Source: Adiantum capillus-veneris (lineage: Eukaryota > Streptophyta > Polypodiopsida > Polypodiales > Pteridaceae). Taken from it: DNA of 64,000 nt. Below the pieces are notes generated by a model, which worked only from the letters and a program-made list of their open reading frames with translations, searched no databases and was not told where the DNA came from. The position numbers were made by a program, and so were the translations under genes. The stretch spans positions 24,879,946-24,943,945 of the forward strand of contig CM043969.1 in the NCBI GenBank assembly GCA_014529385.2, written 5' to 3'. The first letter of the stretch is position 1. Each line of letters starts with the position of its first letter. Below are positions 13,521-26,000 of this stretch, one piece after another.

Positions 13521-13840
13521 GCAGTTTCTATCCTTGGATAGATAAAGGTTTTAACTGACTCTTGTAGAAAAGGGTGAGGTAATGGAAAATAACTTCTCAA
13601 ATTGCAGATGAAGTGCACCTCTCAAGAAGAGGAAGTACTCGAAATTGTCCAAAAGCAAGAGATGGAAGAACTTGATGTCTAGAAATTACTAAAGAAGTGT
13701 AAGCCTATATCAATAAGTATTTCCCCGAGATGTAAAAAGTTTTTGGCATAATAGAAAAGAAAAAAAAAAGTTTTGAAAAAAATAACAAAGAGTTTACCTT
13801 TTTGAAGGGTGTATCTTTAAAAGAATTTAACTAGACTTGT

Positions 13841-16800
13841 ATATCTGAAAGAATCCCAAAGATGGGCCGATTTGAAGGAATCTTAGGGATGGATTGGTTG
13901 AGCAAAAATAAAGCCAACATCCATTGCAGTGAAGGAAGCATCTCTTTTTCAAACTCAAAGGGTGAACAAGTCTTAGTGCAAGGCAGAACAGGGAAAGCTC
14001 CCTTGAAGGTGGTCAAAGCCAGTTGTTTGGTTAAGGGGTTAAAGTTTTTGTTATAAGGCTCAATAAACCAGAGACCAAATCAGAAGAATCAGAGCCTGAA
14101 TGGCTAAATGAATATCAAGATATTTTCCCAAAGGAATTGACAACTCTTCCACCACCTAGGGAATTAGTACACGAGATCGAGCTCATTCTTGGTGCCCAAC
14201 CAATAGCAAGGACTCCCTACAAGATGTCACCTTCCGAATCCATAGAGCTGAAGAATCAGTTGACCCAGCTTTTGGAACAAGGTTTCATCAAACCGTGTGT
14301 CTCTCCCTGGGGTGCTCATGTACTCTTCCAAAAGAAAAAAGATGGAACGTTCAGACTTTGCGTAGATTTTCAAGGCCTAAATCAGTGCACTATCAAGAAC
14401 AAGTATCCCTTGCCTCGCATAGATGAGCTGCTTGATTGACTTGGTGGTTCCAAATTTTTCACCAAGATTGATCTCAGGTCAGGCTATTACCAAGTTGGGA
14501 TAAAAAGGGAGGATATTCCAAAAACAGCTTTTAACACAAGGTTTGGGCATTATGAGTTCACTGTCATGCCTTTTGGCCTAACTAATGCCCCTGCCACATT
14601 TAACCGTCTCATGACCGACCTCTTCAGGATAGAGTTAGATGATTTTTTTCTAGTCTTCTTTGATGACATCCTTATATATTCAAAGACTAGAGAAGATCAT
14701 GAACGGCATGTACGCCATGTCTTGGAGATTCTCAGAAAAGCCCAACTCTACGCCAAGCGTAGCAAATGCTCTTTCTTTGTAGAGAAGGTTGCCCATTTGG
14801 GATACATAGTTTCAAAGGATGGTCTTTCTCCCGGCCCAGCTAAGGTGGAAGCTGTAGTTCAGTGGCGCATTCCCAAGATTGTTTTAGAAGTACGGGGATT
14901 TTTTGGCCTCACAGGATGGTGTAGAGTATTTATTAAAAACTATGCCCTCATCGCAGGCCCTCTCACTGAACTCACTAAGAAGGAGGAACCCTTTATCTGG
15001 TCAGACAAGAGGGATAAAGCCTTCAACAAACTAAAGGAGATTTTGGCCAGTGAACCTATTCTCAAACTTCCAGATTTTCAAAAAACCTTTGAGGTGATAG
15101 TGGATGCTTGCATACAAGGTATAGGTGGAATCCTACAGCAAGAAGGCCATCCCATAGCTTATGAATCACGACAGTTCAGGGTTCATGAGAAGAATTATCC
15201 CACCCATGACCTCGAGCTACTGGCTGTGGTTCATGCGCTCAAAAATTGGAGACACTATCTTCTAGGTCAGATGTTTGAACTTGTTACTGACCACAAAAGT
15301 CTCAAGTGGATATTCACCCAGCCAGATCTCAATATGCGACAAAGGTGATGGGTTGAATTCCTACAAGAGTTCACTTTTGAGATCAAATTTAGACCAGGCA
15401 AGGAAAATCAAGCTGCCGATGCTCTAAGCCGACGAGTAGTGGCCCTTGCCATTACGCTAGTCCATTCAACTCTACCCGAAGAATTTCAAAACACCCTCCA
15501 TACTGATGAGCAATTTGGTCCGTTGATCCAAGAAATCCAAGCTCAGGTTCAGAAAAGATATCTGGAAGGCTACTCTATTCAAGATGGACTCTTATTCTTC
15601 AGGAATCGATTGTGCATACCTACATGCTTAAGGATGCAAATTCTAAAGGAAGCTCATGAAACTCCCCTTGCAGCTCACCCAAGTTATCACTAAATGTTTG
15701 CCTCTCTTAAACAGAATTTCTACTGGCCTAAGATGAAAAAGGATACCTTAGAGTATGTTAAGAAGTGTTTGGTATGCCAAAAGGTGAAGGCTGAAAGAGT
15801 TAAGATTCTTGGGAATCTACAACCATTGGATATACCTACAATGAAGTGGGAATGCATCAGTATGGATATTGTAGCAGGGTTACCCAAGACTGTTGGAAAT
15901 TTTGATTCAATTTTTGTGGTGGTGGATAAACTCACCAAAGTAGCTCACCTTGTCCTAGTCAAAAACACTGCCTCTGCAGCAGATATTGCTCAAATTTTTG
16001 TAAAAGAAATTGTCAGATTACATAAAATACCTGCTAGGATAATCAGTGATCGTGATGCCAAGTTTACCTCTAAGTTTTGGAAGGCCATGTTCCAATCCTT
16101 AGGCACTCAATTAAACCTAAGTCAGCCTATCATCCAGAGACAGATGGACAAACTGGAAGAGTTAATCAAGTCATAGAAGATATGTTGAGATCATACAGCA
16201 GTCAGCAACCTCATCTTTGGATCGAGTTTTTACCCTTAGTGGAATTTGCTTATAATTCTTCCTACCATAGAAGCCTAGGAATGTCACCATTCAAAGCTCT
16301 TTATGGACAAGACTATATCATTCCGCTCAGAATGGCCGACCCAAGTCTCCCAGTACCTACAACAAAGAATACACTTGAAGAAATGGATCGTCAAATCAAA
16401 ATAATAAGGGAGAACCTTAAGAGAGCAAGTGACAGGCAAAAGAGTTATGCTGATTTACATAGATCTCCCAGCAATTTTAAGGCAGGAGATAGAGTTTTCC
16501 TTAGGGTCAAGCCAAAGAGAAGTTCACTCAAATTGGGAAAACACAAGAAGCGAGCATATAGATATTGTGGACCCTTTGAAATTTTAAGAAGGATAGGGGA
16601 CCAATCTTACAAACTCGCTTTACCCCCTCACTTGCCTGTGCACAATGTTTTTCATGTTAGCTTGCTAAAAAGATATCCCCTTCACATCCTAAATGATGAA
16701 GATACTATTCTTATCACACAGGAAGAATTCCAGATGGAGCCAGAACAAATTTTAGACATGAAGGAGCGGAAGCTACGACATCGAACAATTCGGGAGGCTT

Positions 16801-16926
16801 TAGTCCAGTGGAAGGGCTACCCCATTGAAGATGCCTCTTGGGAAGATTGGGAATGCCTTACTTCTCAGTTTCCTCATCTTTTTTATCAGGGTTCTCCTCT
16901 TTTTTGTACTCAAACTAAACCATGTT
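13841..16926 (+). pseudogene. Chromovirus pol (protease remnant, RT, RNase H, integrase, chromodomain)
   Basis: The protease end is near 13862-14056 ('EGILGMDWLSKNKANIHC'). Reverse transcriptase is near 14137-14900, with '[17 protein letters not shown]', 'MPFGLTNAPATFNRLM' and an intact FFDD catalytic box. RNase H is near 15050-15420 ('VDACIQGIGGIL', 'TDHKSLKWIF', 'AADALSRR'). Integrase has the HHCC finger near 15650-15780, the first Asp in 'SMDIVAGLP' and the second in 'ISDRDAKF'. The catalytic Glu of 'DGQTERVN' is replaced by Gly (DGQTGRVN, near 16154), which alone should kill strand transfer. A GPF/Y-type module (YCGPFEILRRIG) near 16565 and a chromodomain (16735-16885, 'EALVQWKGYPIEDASWEDWE') end it. 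Breaks: TGA at 14437, TGA at 15346, TAA at 15691, and a frameshift near 16120. Each stop sits where the family usually has Arg (CGA). Confidence 0.9.
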
Positions 16927-17236
16927 AACCCATGAAACTATACAATCCAAGCTCTCTCTTACTGAACTTTTGTAACTGATCTTTTGCTAAATAATAACGA
17001 GATTAGCATTTTTCTTTACATCTTGTGACTTGGATCTGTGTATGGAATTACAAAATCAATAAATAGATTTAGTTAAGTTTGAAATTCTCTCAAGGAATCT
17101 ATCAAATACAAGATATAAGAACTCTGACCAATTTCATTATATCCATCAAGAAAAATCAGAGAAAGAAGGACTTGAGACAGGACCAAGATCTAAGAACATG
17201 ATGAACTTGTTAAGGGATATAACAAAGATACATTTT

Positions 17237-17749
17237 CTAGAGGTCAATAAGCCCATCCATTACATGATCACAAAAGCAACTATCACAAGCAGGGCACATA
17301 TTAGGCTTCTCATCAATAGGAAAGATTCGCTCTGAAATTATTGCACTAATCTCTCTAGTATGAGGTGTGAAGTTAAAGGGCCCTCTAAGTGGTAAACCAA
17401 AATGAGGGTAAAGATATATCTTTTGATGAGGATGGAATTGAGCAAGCAAAAAGACCCGTTCTGAAAAACCTCGATGCCTTGACCTCATCACGCAGTAATA
17501 CCGAGGACCCAAACCCATAGCTTCAGTAACCATAGCCAAATGGACATTATTACGAAAGTGATCCCAACCCCAAAGGGTCACCCTTGTTACACTTTGAAAT
17601 GTATGCCATTTGGTTTGAGTTGCTGAAGCTCCCAAGTGAGGAAATAGCAGGCGCCCATATCGCTCCACAAAATCTCTCCTCACGGCTTCACTTGTTTGTT
17701 GTAGATGAGGAATGGCTACAGATAAAACAAGCTCTTGCCACAGATCCAT
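17237..17749 (-). CDS. Antisense open frame of unknown function inside the chromovirus (170 aa)
   Basis: I do not recognise this protein. The frame is open for 194 codons (17821 to 17237). The first ATG after an upstream TATA box is at 17749 in a good context (TTATGG), giving 170 residues from that start. It is rich in His, Arg, Phe and Leu. It has an N-terminal helix-like segment (MDLWQELVLSVAIPHLQQ), an Arg/Tyr-rich middle, a Pro/Phe-rich stretch, and a C-terminal CPACDSCFC cluster that could bind metal. I see no signal peptide and no clear membrane segment. It lies antisense between the chromodomain end of pol and the 3' LTR, where some plant gypsy lineages carry accessory frames. It has no stop while the neighbouring pol has three. 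It may be an accessory or captured gene, or a chance frame. Confidence 0.45.
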   Translation of the reverse strand: MDLWQELVLSVAIPHLQQTSEAVRRDFVERYGRLLFPHLGASATQTKWHTFQSVTRVTLWGWDHFRNNVHLAMVTEAMGLGPRYYCVMRSRHRGFSERVFLLAQFHPHQKIYLYPHFGLPLRGPFNFTPHTREISAIISERIFPIDEKPNMCPACDSCFCDHVMDGLIDL

Positions 17750-17858
17750 AACGTAAGATAATGAGTAAAGAGACAAACCTAAGGAATTTTGACAAGGGAT
17801 GGAAAGAAAAGTGAAAGACAAAGGGAATAATATTGGAAGAAATGAAAATATAGTGCAC

Positions 17859-17868
17859 CTTATATAGG
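17859..17868 (-). promoter_or_regulatory. TATA box for the antisense frame
   Basis: On the minus strand the sequence reads CCTATATAAGG, a near-ideal TATA box. No ATG occurs between it and the ATG at 17749. A start site about 30 bp downstream would leave a 5' leader of roughly 80 nt. Function is inferred. Confidence 0.45.
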
Positions 17869-17994
17869 CAAGCCAGCCAAGGAAGGATAAATTAGCGTTA
17901 CCCAGAATTTGAATGTGTAACGTGCGAATGAAGATTTCCCAGCTTCCTTATTTATTTCGAGCTGAGGACAGCTCTTTCTTTTTGTTGGGGAGTT

Positions 17995-18540
17995 TGTAAG
18001 GTCCTCCTCTTAGCATTACTCTTACTGAAATATCTAAGCCGTCGACTTTCCGAATACGATTGAGTAAAGCACCCTAGCTACCCACAAGACACTTTCGGTT
18101 TTAACCATGGGAACATGGATATAATCAATGCAAAGCTATCCATGAGACATTTTCGGTTTTCACCATGGGAACGTGGATATAACCAATGCATGGGATATTG
18201 GTTTTATCTCAAGAAAATATAAATGTGCATAAGAAAAACAAAGAAAGAATAGGGTAAGGTGAAAAAGTAACTTGTTGAAAAAAAAAATCCACTAGTTGAA
18301 AGTATCTTGTTGAAGAAGCCACTTGTAAGAAAAGTAGCTTCGTGCATAAGCCACTTTTAAGAAATTAGCTTGTTGCATAAGTAGCTTGTTGGAGAAGCTT
18401 TGAGAAAAAAGAAAGCCTATCAAAATATGTAAAGTAACTTATCACGATAAGTTAAAGGCCTGATCAAATTAAGCTTAAAAGGAGGCCTTCCCTACTCATT
18501 AAACACTTCTTCTCTTCACTTTGCTACATTTCGCTACGCT
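17995..18540 (+). repeat. 3' LTR copy, truncated
   Basis: It starts TGTAAGG after a short G-rich stretch (TTGTTGGGGAG) that may be the polypurine tract. It matches 10605-11170 with scattered substitutions and lacks the 24-bp duplication seen in the 5' copy. Similarity stops near 18537, after which the sequence becomes copia-like on the minus strand. Confidence 0.8.
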
Positions 18541-18544
18541 TCAC

Positions 18545-19200
18545 TTCACATATATGCAAAATTTTTGCATCTAAAATAGGCCCTGAATAAAAAACTGTGC
18601 ATGTTGAATCCACACATTTGTTGCAAGCGTTGAGCTTATACTTATCACAAAGTAAAGTACCAGATGCTACAATAGTATCATCTAAACTGAGATCATGCAT
18701 AGTACATCTATCATACACAAATTTGACTACAAGATGAAGTTTTGTAAGTGCCGTATAGACAAAATATTGCTCATGGTCCTAGATACATACAAAGAATTCA
18801 AAAGTGTGAAAGGTTTGCTACCCACAACAGTAATCACAATATTCCCAACTCCTATAACTAGATAAGAGGCATTATTGGTAGACAAGATTGCATTTTTGTT
18901 ATGAACAATCTCGAAAGAAGTGACCAATGATGAGACTAATGTGCATAGTTGTACCACAATAAAAGTACCATGTATGATCCATAGTTTTTCAAAAAATGCA
19001 TCATTTTCTAGATGGGTCATATTGACATTGCACATTAAAAGCTGATTCTACATCTTGCACGACATTTGCAAAATCTGAGGACATTGCTTGATGAGATGAT
19101 CTTTTTATCATAGACATTTTAGATTCTTCTTGCCTTTATCTTCAAACTTCTAAAACCTATTATTATTCAAAGAAACAATAGTTGCCAAGGCAATCTGTTA
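18545..19200 (-). pseudogene. Copia gag/protease-region fragment
   Basis: Minus-strand frames at 19035-18727 and 18718-18545 resemble the same region of the copia copy at 9.3-9.7 kb. Shared features include a 'NNASY' stretch, 'LLNSLYVSRTMSNILSI' against 'LVDALYVPGIKKNLFSI', and 'CTMHDL' against 'CTIHDL'. Near 19150-19130 a broken zinc-knuckle-like stretch (KCL..KDHLIKQCP) carries two stops. The rest of this copia copy is missing where the chromovirus LTR begins. Confidence 0.6.
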
Positions 19201-19400
19201 CCTATAGAAGCATTGGGCGTGGCAATAATAGCATTATTCTTTTGCTATGAAACCACAAATGCTTGCTCAATGGCACATTGCTTAGCCCTTTTTTTTCCTA
19301 TATTGGGACTCTTGCATCAATAAAAGACAAAACCACAAGACTTCATATCATCATGCTTATTCTTTTTCACAAGTCTAAATGTGGAGACAAAAAATCGATA

Positions 19401-19502
19401 AGATTCTGGCAAAGAATCAAGAACTGTTTGCACAAGAGTACTACCAAGAATAGATTCTGGCAAAGAATCAAGAACTGTTTGCACAAGAGTACTACCAAGA
19501 AT
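19401..19502. repeat. Perfect 51-bp tandem duplication
   Basis: Two identical 51-bp units (19401-19451 and 19452-19502), each starting AGATTCTGGCAAAGAATC. Identity of the copies implies a recent duplication. The unit is a multiple of three, so any frame through it stays open, but I recognise no gene. Confidence 0.9.
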
Positions 19503-20170
19503 GATCTCAACAATGAAAATTAAGTGCTCAATTGAGATCTTTTATCCTGCAAGAAATACATCCATATCATCTACCTTAGTGCATAACCTTCAACTCTAGT
19601 TCTTTATGCAAGCAAGCAATTTTGGCCAACATTGAATTTGCATGCAAAGTAGATAGTCTATCCTATCTCCACTAATAACTATAATTGCCACTACTCGATT
19701 CTCTTCTAATACATGAAATCTCACCAGATTCCTTTGCTTGTCCTCACTCTGGTCATCGGCCCTTTGTTGCTCTGTGTGTGTGTGGGCGCACGCACAGAGT
19801 TCGATATCACCATCGCCAAGGTTTCACTAATGTTGTGTGATATTAGGGTTTCTTTACTCTATCTAGGGCTCCTTTACGCTTACACATCACCAGTACCATT
19901 GACGCTTCCTTTTTAGTGTGTGCACGTTATTACGAGCTTGGAAGTTGGCATTTCTTCCTGCGACATTGCTCTGACTTTTTTCACGAGCAAGCCTTCTTCT
20001 CCTCCCTCTTCTGCAAGTCTTCACTCGGATTCGAGGTTCCGTCTCTCTGTGCAAGGCGTCAATGTTGGCGGGGTACGTCTTCACGCGCGTCCTTACCTCA
20101 ACCCCTTGTGCCCCCGCCGTCTGTCCTCCGCCTCATGCCTCCATGCCTGACCTCTTCGCCGTCTTGCAAG

Positions 20171-21586
<1,416 letters not shown>

Positions 21587-21603
21587 CTGCTCCGATACCA
21601 ATT
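21587..21603 (-). other. LTR end and tRNA-Met-type PBS relic
   Basis: On the minus strand the sequence reads ...TTCCAACA followed by ATTGGTATCGGAGC. This looks like an LTR 3' end next to a one-mismatch version of the TGGTATCAGAGC primer site. The other LTR boundary and internal genes were not found. Confidence 0.5.
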
Positions 21604-21941
21604 GTTGGAAATACGTCTACAAAATGCATGCAATGATGAAGAAGATGAAGGGGGAGCTCAAAAGTAAATGACATAGGAAGTAGTATTCCCAAGAGTGCTA
21701 ATACAAAGATAAGACTTGCACTGGAGTGTTGGATGTATATACAAGCCATGGGAAAAAAATTTCCTAATGCGAGGAAAAGTGACCCTTTGGTCGTAAGTGT
21801 ATTCACATACATCAATACCAAGATATGGTAGAATTGATCTTTTTCCCTATCTTTATTTCTACCTTTGTTTTCACCACATATATGCCTTCCTTTGCTGTAT
21901 CGTTTTTTCTCCCTCTCGTCCTTACCGTTTAGCAATTTCTT

Positions 21942-21942
<1 letters not shown>

Positions 21943-21981
<39 letters not shown>
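21943..21981. repeat. (CT)n microsatellite
   Basis: About 20 CT units in a longer pyrimidine-rich tract (21840-22180) that resembles an LTR leader or untranslated region but has no clear owner. Confidence 0.9.
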
Positions 21982-21985
<4 letters not shown>

Positions 21986-22189
21986 TCTTTCTATATTTTC
22001 AATCCTTCTCTTCCGCTTTCTCCATTCTCTATCTCTCCTCCTCTTGCTCTCTCTTTCTTTCTCGCCCCCCTTTCTTCTATATCTATCTAGAGTTTCTTCT
22101 CCATCTATCTAGTTTCCCCCCCTCTCCTATCTCTACTTCTGTCTCGTGTTTTACCCCTCTATCTCTCCCTTTCACCTCTTGCATACCAT

Positions 22190-22750
22190 AGATAGTACCG
22201 GATAGAAGGAACCACCTTGCTAGAGATAGTGACTGGCTCTATAGGGAGCCACCCTTACAATCACATATCACGAGCAACCTAAAGACAAAGAGCATTACTT
22301 AATAGCTTTGAAAGAGTTAAAGAAAGAATATTGATGTGTCTATAAGGCTAAGACCATGCATGTGGCTTTTTTTGGCAATACCCTCCTATGGGGATATATG
22401 CATATGTTCTTGAAGGGAACTTGAAAAGTGGCACCTTTATTACTTTGCTGGAAATTTGGAGCCTCATAAATAAAATCTCAAAGGGTGCTCAAATATGAAA
22501 TTGCACCACTTTGAGTAGAGCATCTGTGCTTCATGACATAATACAACACAATGTGAAGAATATACATGCGCTGAGATTCCTCAAGGGCGCAATGAATGAA
22601 TACAATAGAAGTCCCAAAAAAGAGGCCATCAAGCCAAGGGCTATGTGTGCAACATTTGCAGCTAGGAGGACCGTACCACAAGCTAAAAGGGCCCCTAGGT
22701 TATGGTGTTGAGCATAATTATTGATGATGAATAAGGAGTCAAAGGGACCA
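22190..22750 (-). other. 3' flank of the expansin gene
   Basis: Sequence downstream of the expansin stop codon. The 3' untranslated region must lie here, but I cannot place a polyadenylation site with confidence. An open minus-strand frame at 22773-22531 starts only at a TTG and looks like chance. Confidence 0.4.
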
Positions 22751-23057
22751 TCATGGGTATTGGCTTCCTTCAAATGTTTGTCCGAAAAGCCAAGTAGAAT
22801 CAGCAGCTTCGTAGCTTACAGAGGTTTGTCCATCGCTAGTTGTGACCAAAAAGGACAAGGCTTGACCCACTAGAACTTTGGTGCATTCCCAATTTTGGCC
22901 CCAGTTACGTATCATTTTGATCCATCCTGTTTTGGAGCCCTTAATCCGTACTGACTTCACATCTCCTGCTCCCCCAACATTTGTGATGAGCACCAAATTG
23001 AAATTAGGGTTTCCATTGATTGTGAAATGTATTCCACCTGTCTTCGCACACCTCACC
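22751..23057 (-). CDS. Expansin exon 3 (CBM63-like domain)
   Basis: The acceptor is CATGTAG|GGTGAGG. The spliced junction restores an Arg codon to give [12 protein letters not shown]. The exon ends at TGA (22753-22751) after FEGSQYP. The surface tryptophans expected for wall binding are present. Confidence 0.93.
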
Positions 23058-26000
23058 CTACATGGACAAGGAAATAAGGTGAGTTTACATTCTCATGATG
23101 CCTTACGGATTAACATTTCTCAAGGATAACAATATGCAAGTTGTTATATTCTAGCTAGTTGTCAAATCTCTCTCTCTCTCTCTCTCTCCCCCCCCCCCCC
23201 GCGCCTGCGTGCGCGCGTGTGTGTGTCTCTCTCTCTCTCTCTCTCAACTTTCACTAAACCAAGAAAGGTCACCCAAGCCATGGCATCAACCAACATCCAA
23301 ATCTCCACAAGAAGATTTAGAAATTTTCTCATGTAGGAAAACGGAGTCTTTTCTAGTGTTTTTCGTACAATGAATAACATCATGAGCTTCTGCTCAAGAG
23401 GCACCGCATACTTAGCTAGGTACGATTGGGGGCAGGGGACCCCGGCCCCACCTCCGGGCCGACGATCCCCTGCCCCCAATCGTACCTAGCTAGATATGCG
23501 ATGCCTCCCAGAAGCTCATGATGTTGATGTAAGTCACAAGGTGGGAATTATTGTGAGAATTTGTCCAAAACTTCTTGTGCTAGAAACACATTCTACCAAA
23601 AACAACCACCAAATATATATATTGGCTTATAAAAGGTGCCACCTTGTGATTGTCAAAAGCAAAAGGGTCGCTTAATAAAAGAGACTTTCTCAAATATTGA
23701 TTAAAATTAATTCATAGAGTGCAAGAAAAGTTAAACCATGTGAAGGTGTGAAATCAAATGTGAAATAAAGGGAACTCATCAATGTGTGTGTGTGTCTCTC
23801 TAGAAATTACTAGAATTATACTTAGGTGAAGTTTCACTTTAACATTCTAAAACAATAGAATGCAAGAAAAGTCTAGCATATCAAGATGTGGAATGAAGGG
23901 TGAAATAAAAAGATCTATTTACTATTTTAAAATTGAAATCATGTTCAATAATTCTTAATCATCACTCAAAATATTGAAATATTGAAAGTATGCCTAACCG
24001 GACACTCTCTAAGACTTCTTTTAGAAAGCCAATAATGTATTATCGAGCTTTCTTTTTTTAGTATGCTCTCTTCTTGAAGGCGTAACTCCAAGTCATCAGA
24101 AAAGCTATGGAGATTGTACAAATGTTCTGGGTAGCTTCGGGTCATCGAACTTTATCTTATAACAAGGTTTTTTCATTCACTTAAAAGAAAAACAACTATC
24201 TTTTTTTAGTTTTTTTTTGGCAAAACTCACAATTGTGAGTGATTGTATTAGAAAGAAAACAAAAAATTACAGATCAATCTCAATCCCAGACCGAGCCTTG
24301 AGAGGCGGATATTACATCATACTTTACAACTATCTTTTTTTAGTTCTAAGCACAAGTTGGTATTTTAAGTTTTTATAGTTTTAAGGTTTTAAATGGGTAC
24401 CTTCAAAATCACCTTTTGTTCTGTAATGCTATCAAAATCATCGTTTCTGCAATGCTAAATCTTGAGATTGAGAAAAGGAAGACCATTCCTTTTACTTTTC
24501 CGCTCATCTCCTCTCTCTCTCTCTCTCATTGTTAAACGTGAATTTTTTTTTTTAATAAGACAGACCACCTTAAATTTTCTAACATTTCTTATGCATGTTT
24601 CAGTAAAGAATGATAGCTACAACTTCAAATGAGCATTGTATAGATTATGAAGAAAAAGGAATCATACCTTGAAAAAATAATGGTTAAGAGATTAAAAAGA
24701 AAAAAAAAGTGCTCATCAATTGGTGAGTTGAAAAGAAATTAAATACCAAAAAATTTACAAGATAATCTCATGCACATCATGTGCCATGAGAGCCCAATAT
24801 ACCCTACACATCATCAGATACATAAATCAATCTATATGAGCCATGGGAGATCAGAACAAAGAGAGCTACATAGTATTTTATTGGAGCAATACATGAAAAA
24901 ATGCAATGTTTGAGTATGCATTGAGCCTGTTGACATAGTATTTTTGATGGAATTTTATCGTTTCTATTCATGATTTGTTAAATAACTTGATATCATGTTA
25001 ATGTTTCAATTGGATTTTATTTTCTGTCTTGGTGTTTTTGAACACCACACTCTTTTGAGGTCCCTTCAATTCTAAAATTCATTTTTGAGTATTTTAGTGT
25101 TTTTTTGGTGTTGAAATAACCAAAGCTTTAACCTCAATTTTGCAAAATTAATCTATTGATTTAAATCACTTATTTCATATCACTCACTATGGTGAATACG
25201 GTCCCCCAAAAAGAAATGTTGTCAATAATGAGTGTCACCTTAGCAAAGTTAGCACTAAGTTTGGGTTTGAACGATTTAAGCGGTTTGAGCCACAATAGTG
25301 ACTTGCCACCTCATTCTATAAAATTTGTTGTAAATTGAATATTTTCAAAGAACCACGAGCATAGGATATCATTAAGGTCCTATCACATAGAGGAACATTT
25401 TAGTATGTTGTTTATGCAAAAAAGAAACACAATGAAAAAATATTATTTTTTATAAATAGTAAAAAACTATAAATTTGGCTTTTAAATCTGACAGCATACA
25501 TCTTTTTTTTTCTTAAAAGAAGTTTGGAATCTTTTTTTCTAAATAGTATATGCATGGATTCTCATTGTGTACATGTCCAAGTATATTTTTGAGTAATTTT
25601 TGTTCGATTGTTCTTAAAAGATGGCTCTTGCAAAATACTAACTTTATATGAAATTATTTATTTTTATTCTTTTCAACCACCTCCATGCCTTGAGAACAAA
25701 TCCTGAAAGGTTTTTGATGCAGTTTTTTGTGGTTCATGAGAACAAGAATTTACACAAAAGTGGCTCGAGCTCACATAGCCCTAGTGTTAAATACATTGGT
25801 AAAAATCCGACAAATTCATCACTCACACTACTTCAAACTTTCACTTTGCTCGTTCACCCAATAAAACAAGCGATAATGTCACAAAAGCTCACCTGCTGAC
25901 AAAAGTTAAAAATCTCTCAAGTCCATAAAGCTTATTTATTGAAAGAAGTTAAAGATATCTCTTACTTTTTAAAGTTTAATATTAACGATATGTAATAGGT

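Larger units (their letters stand above)
10605..18540 (+). mobile_element. Ty3/gypsy chromovirus, gag-deleted and inactivated
   Basis: Two direct repeats, from 10605 and from 17995, both begin TGTAAGGTCCTCCTCTTAGC and are strongly alike over about 540 bp. Between them lie a plant initiator tRNA-Met primer binding site (TGGTATCAGAGC), a protease remnant, reverse transcriptase, RNase H, integrase and a C-terminal chromodomain in Ty3/gypsy order. Only about 300 bp separate the PBS from the protease remnant, so almost all of gag is missing. Pol carries three stops and one frameshift. The 3' LTR copy is short and abuts a copia relic. An antisense open frame sits between pol and the 3' LTR. The right end is estimated from where LTR similarity stops. 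Confidence 0.85.

Noticed and set aside
18541-18553. CATAT after ...CTTCA at 18549-18553 matching CATAT before the 5' LTR (10600-10604), which would make a 5-bp target duplication around LTRs of about 550 bp
   Set aside because: A 5-mer in AT-rich DNA is weak evidence, the two LTR copies diverge just before this point, and no PBS follows the 5' copy at the corresponding place; the strong tRNA-Met PBS is 2.3 kb further on.
22531-22773. Hydrophobic 80-codon minus-strand frame overlapping the expansin 3' end
   Set aside because: It has no ATG start in position (opens at TTG), overlaps the last expansin codons in another frame and lies in the 3' untranslated region.
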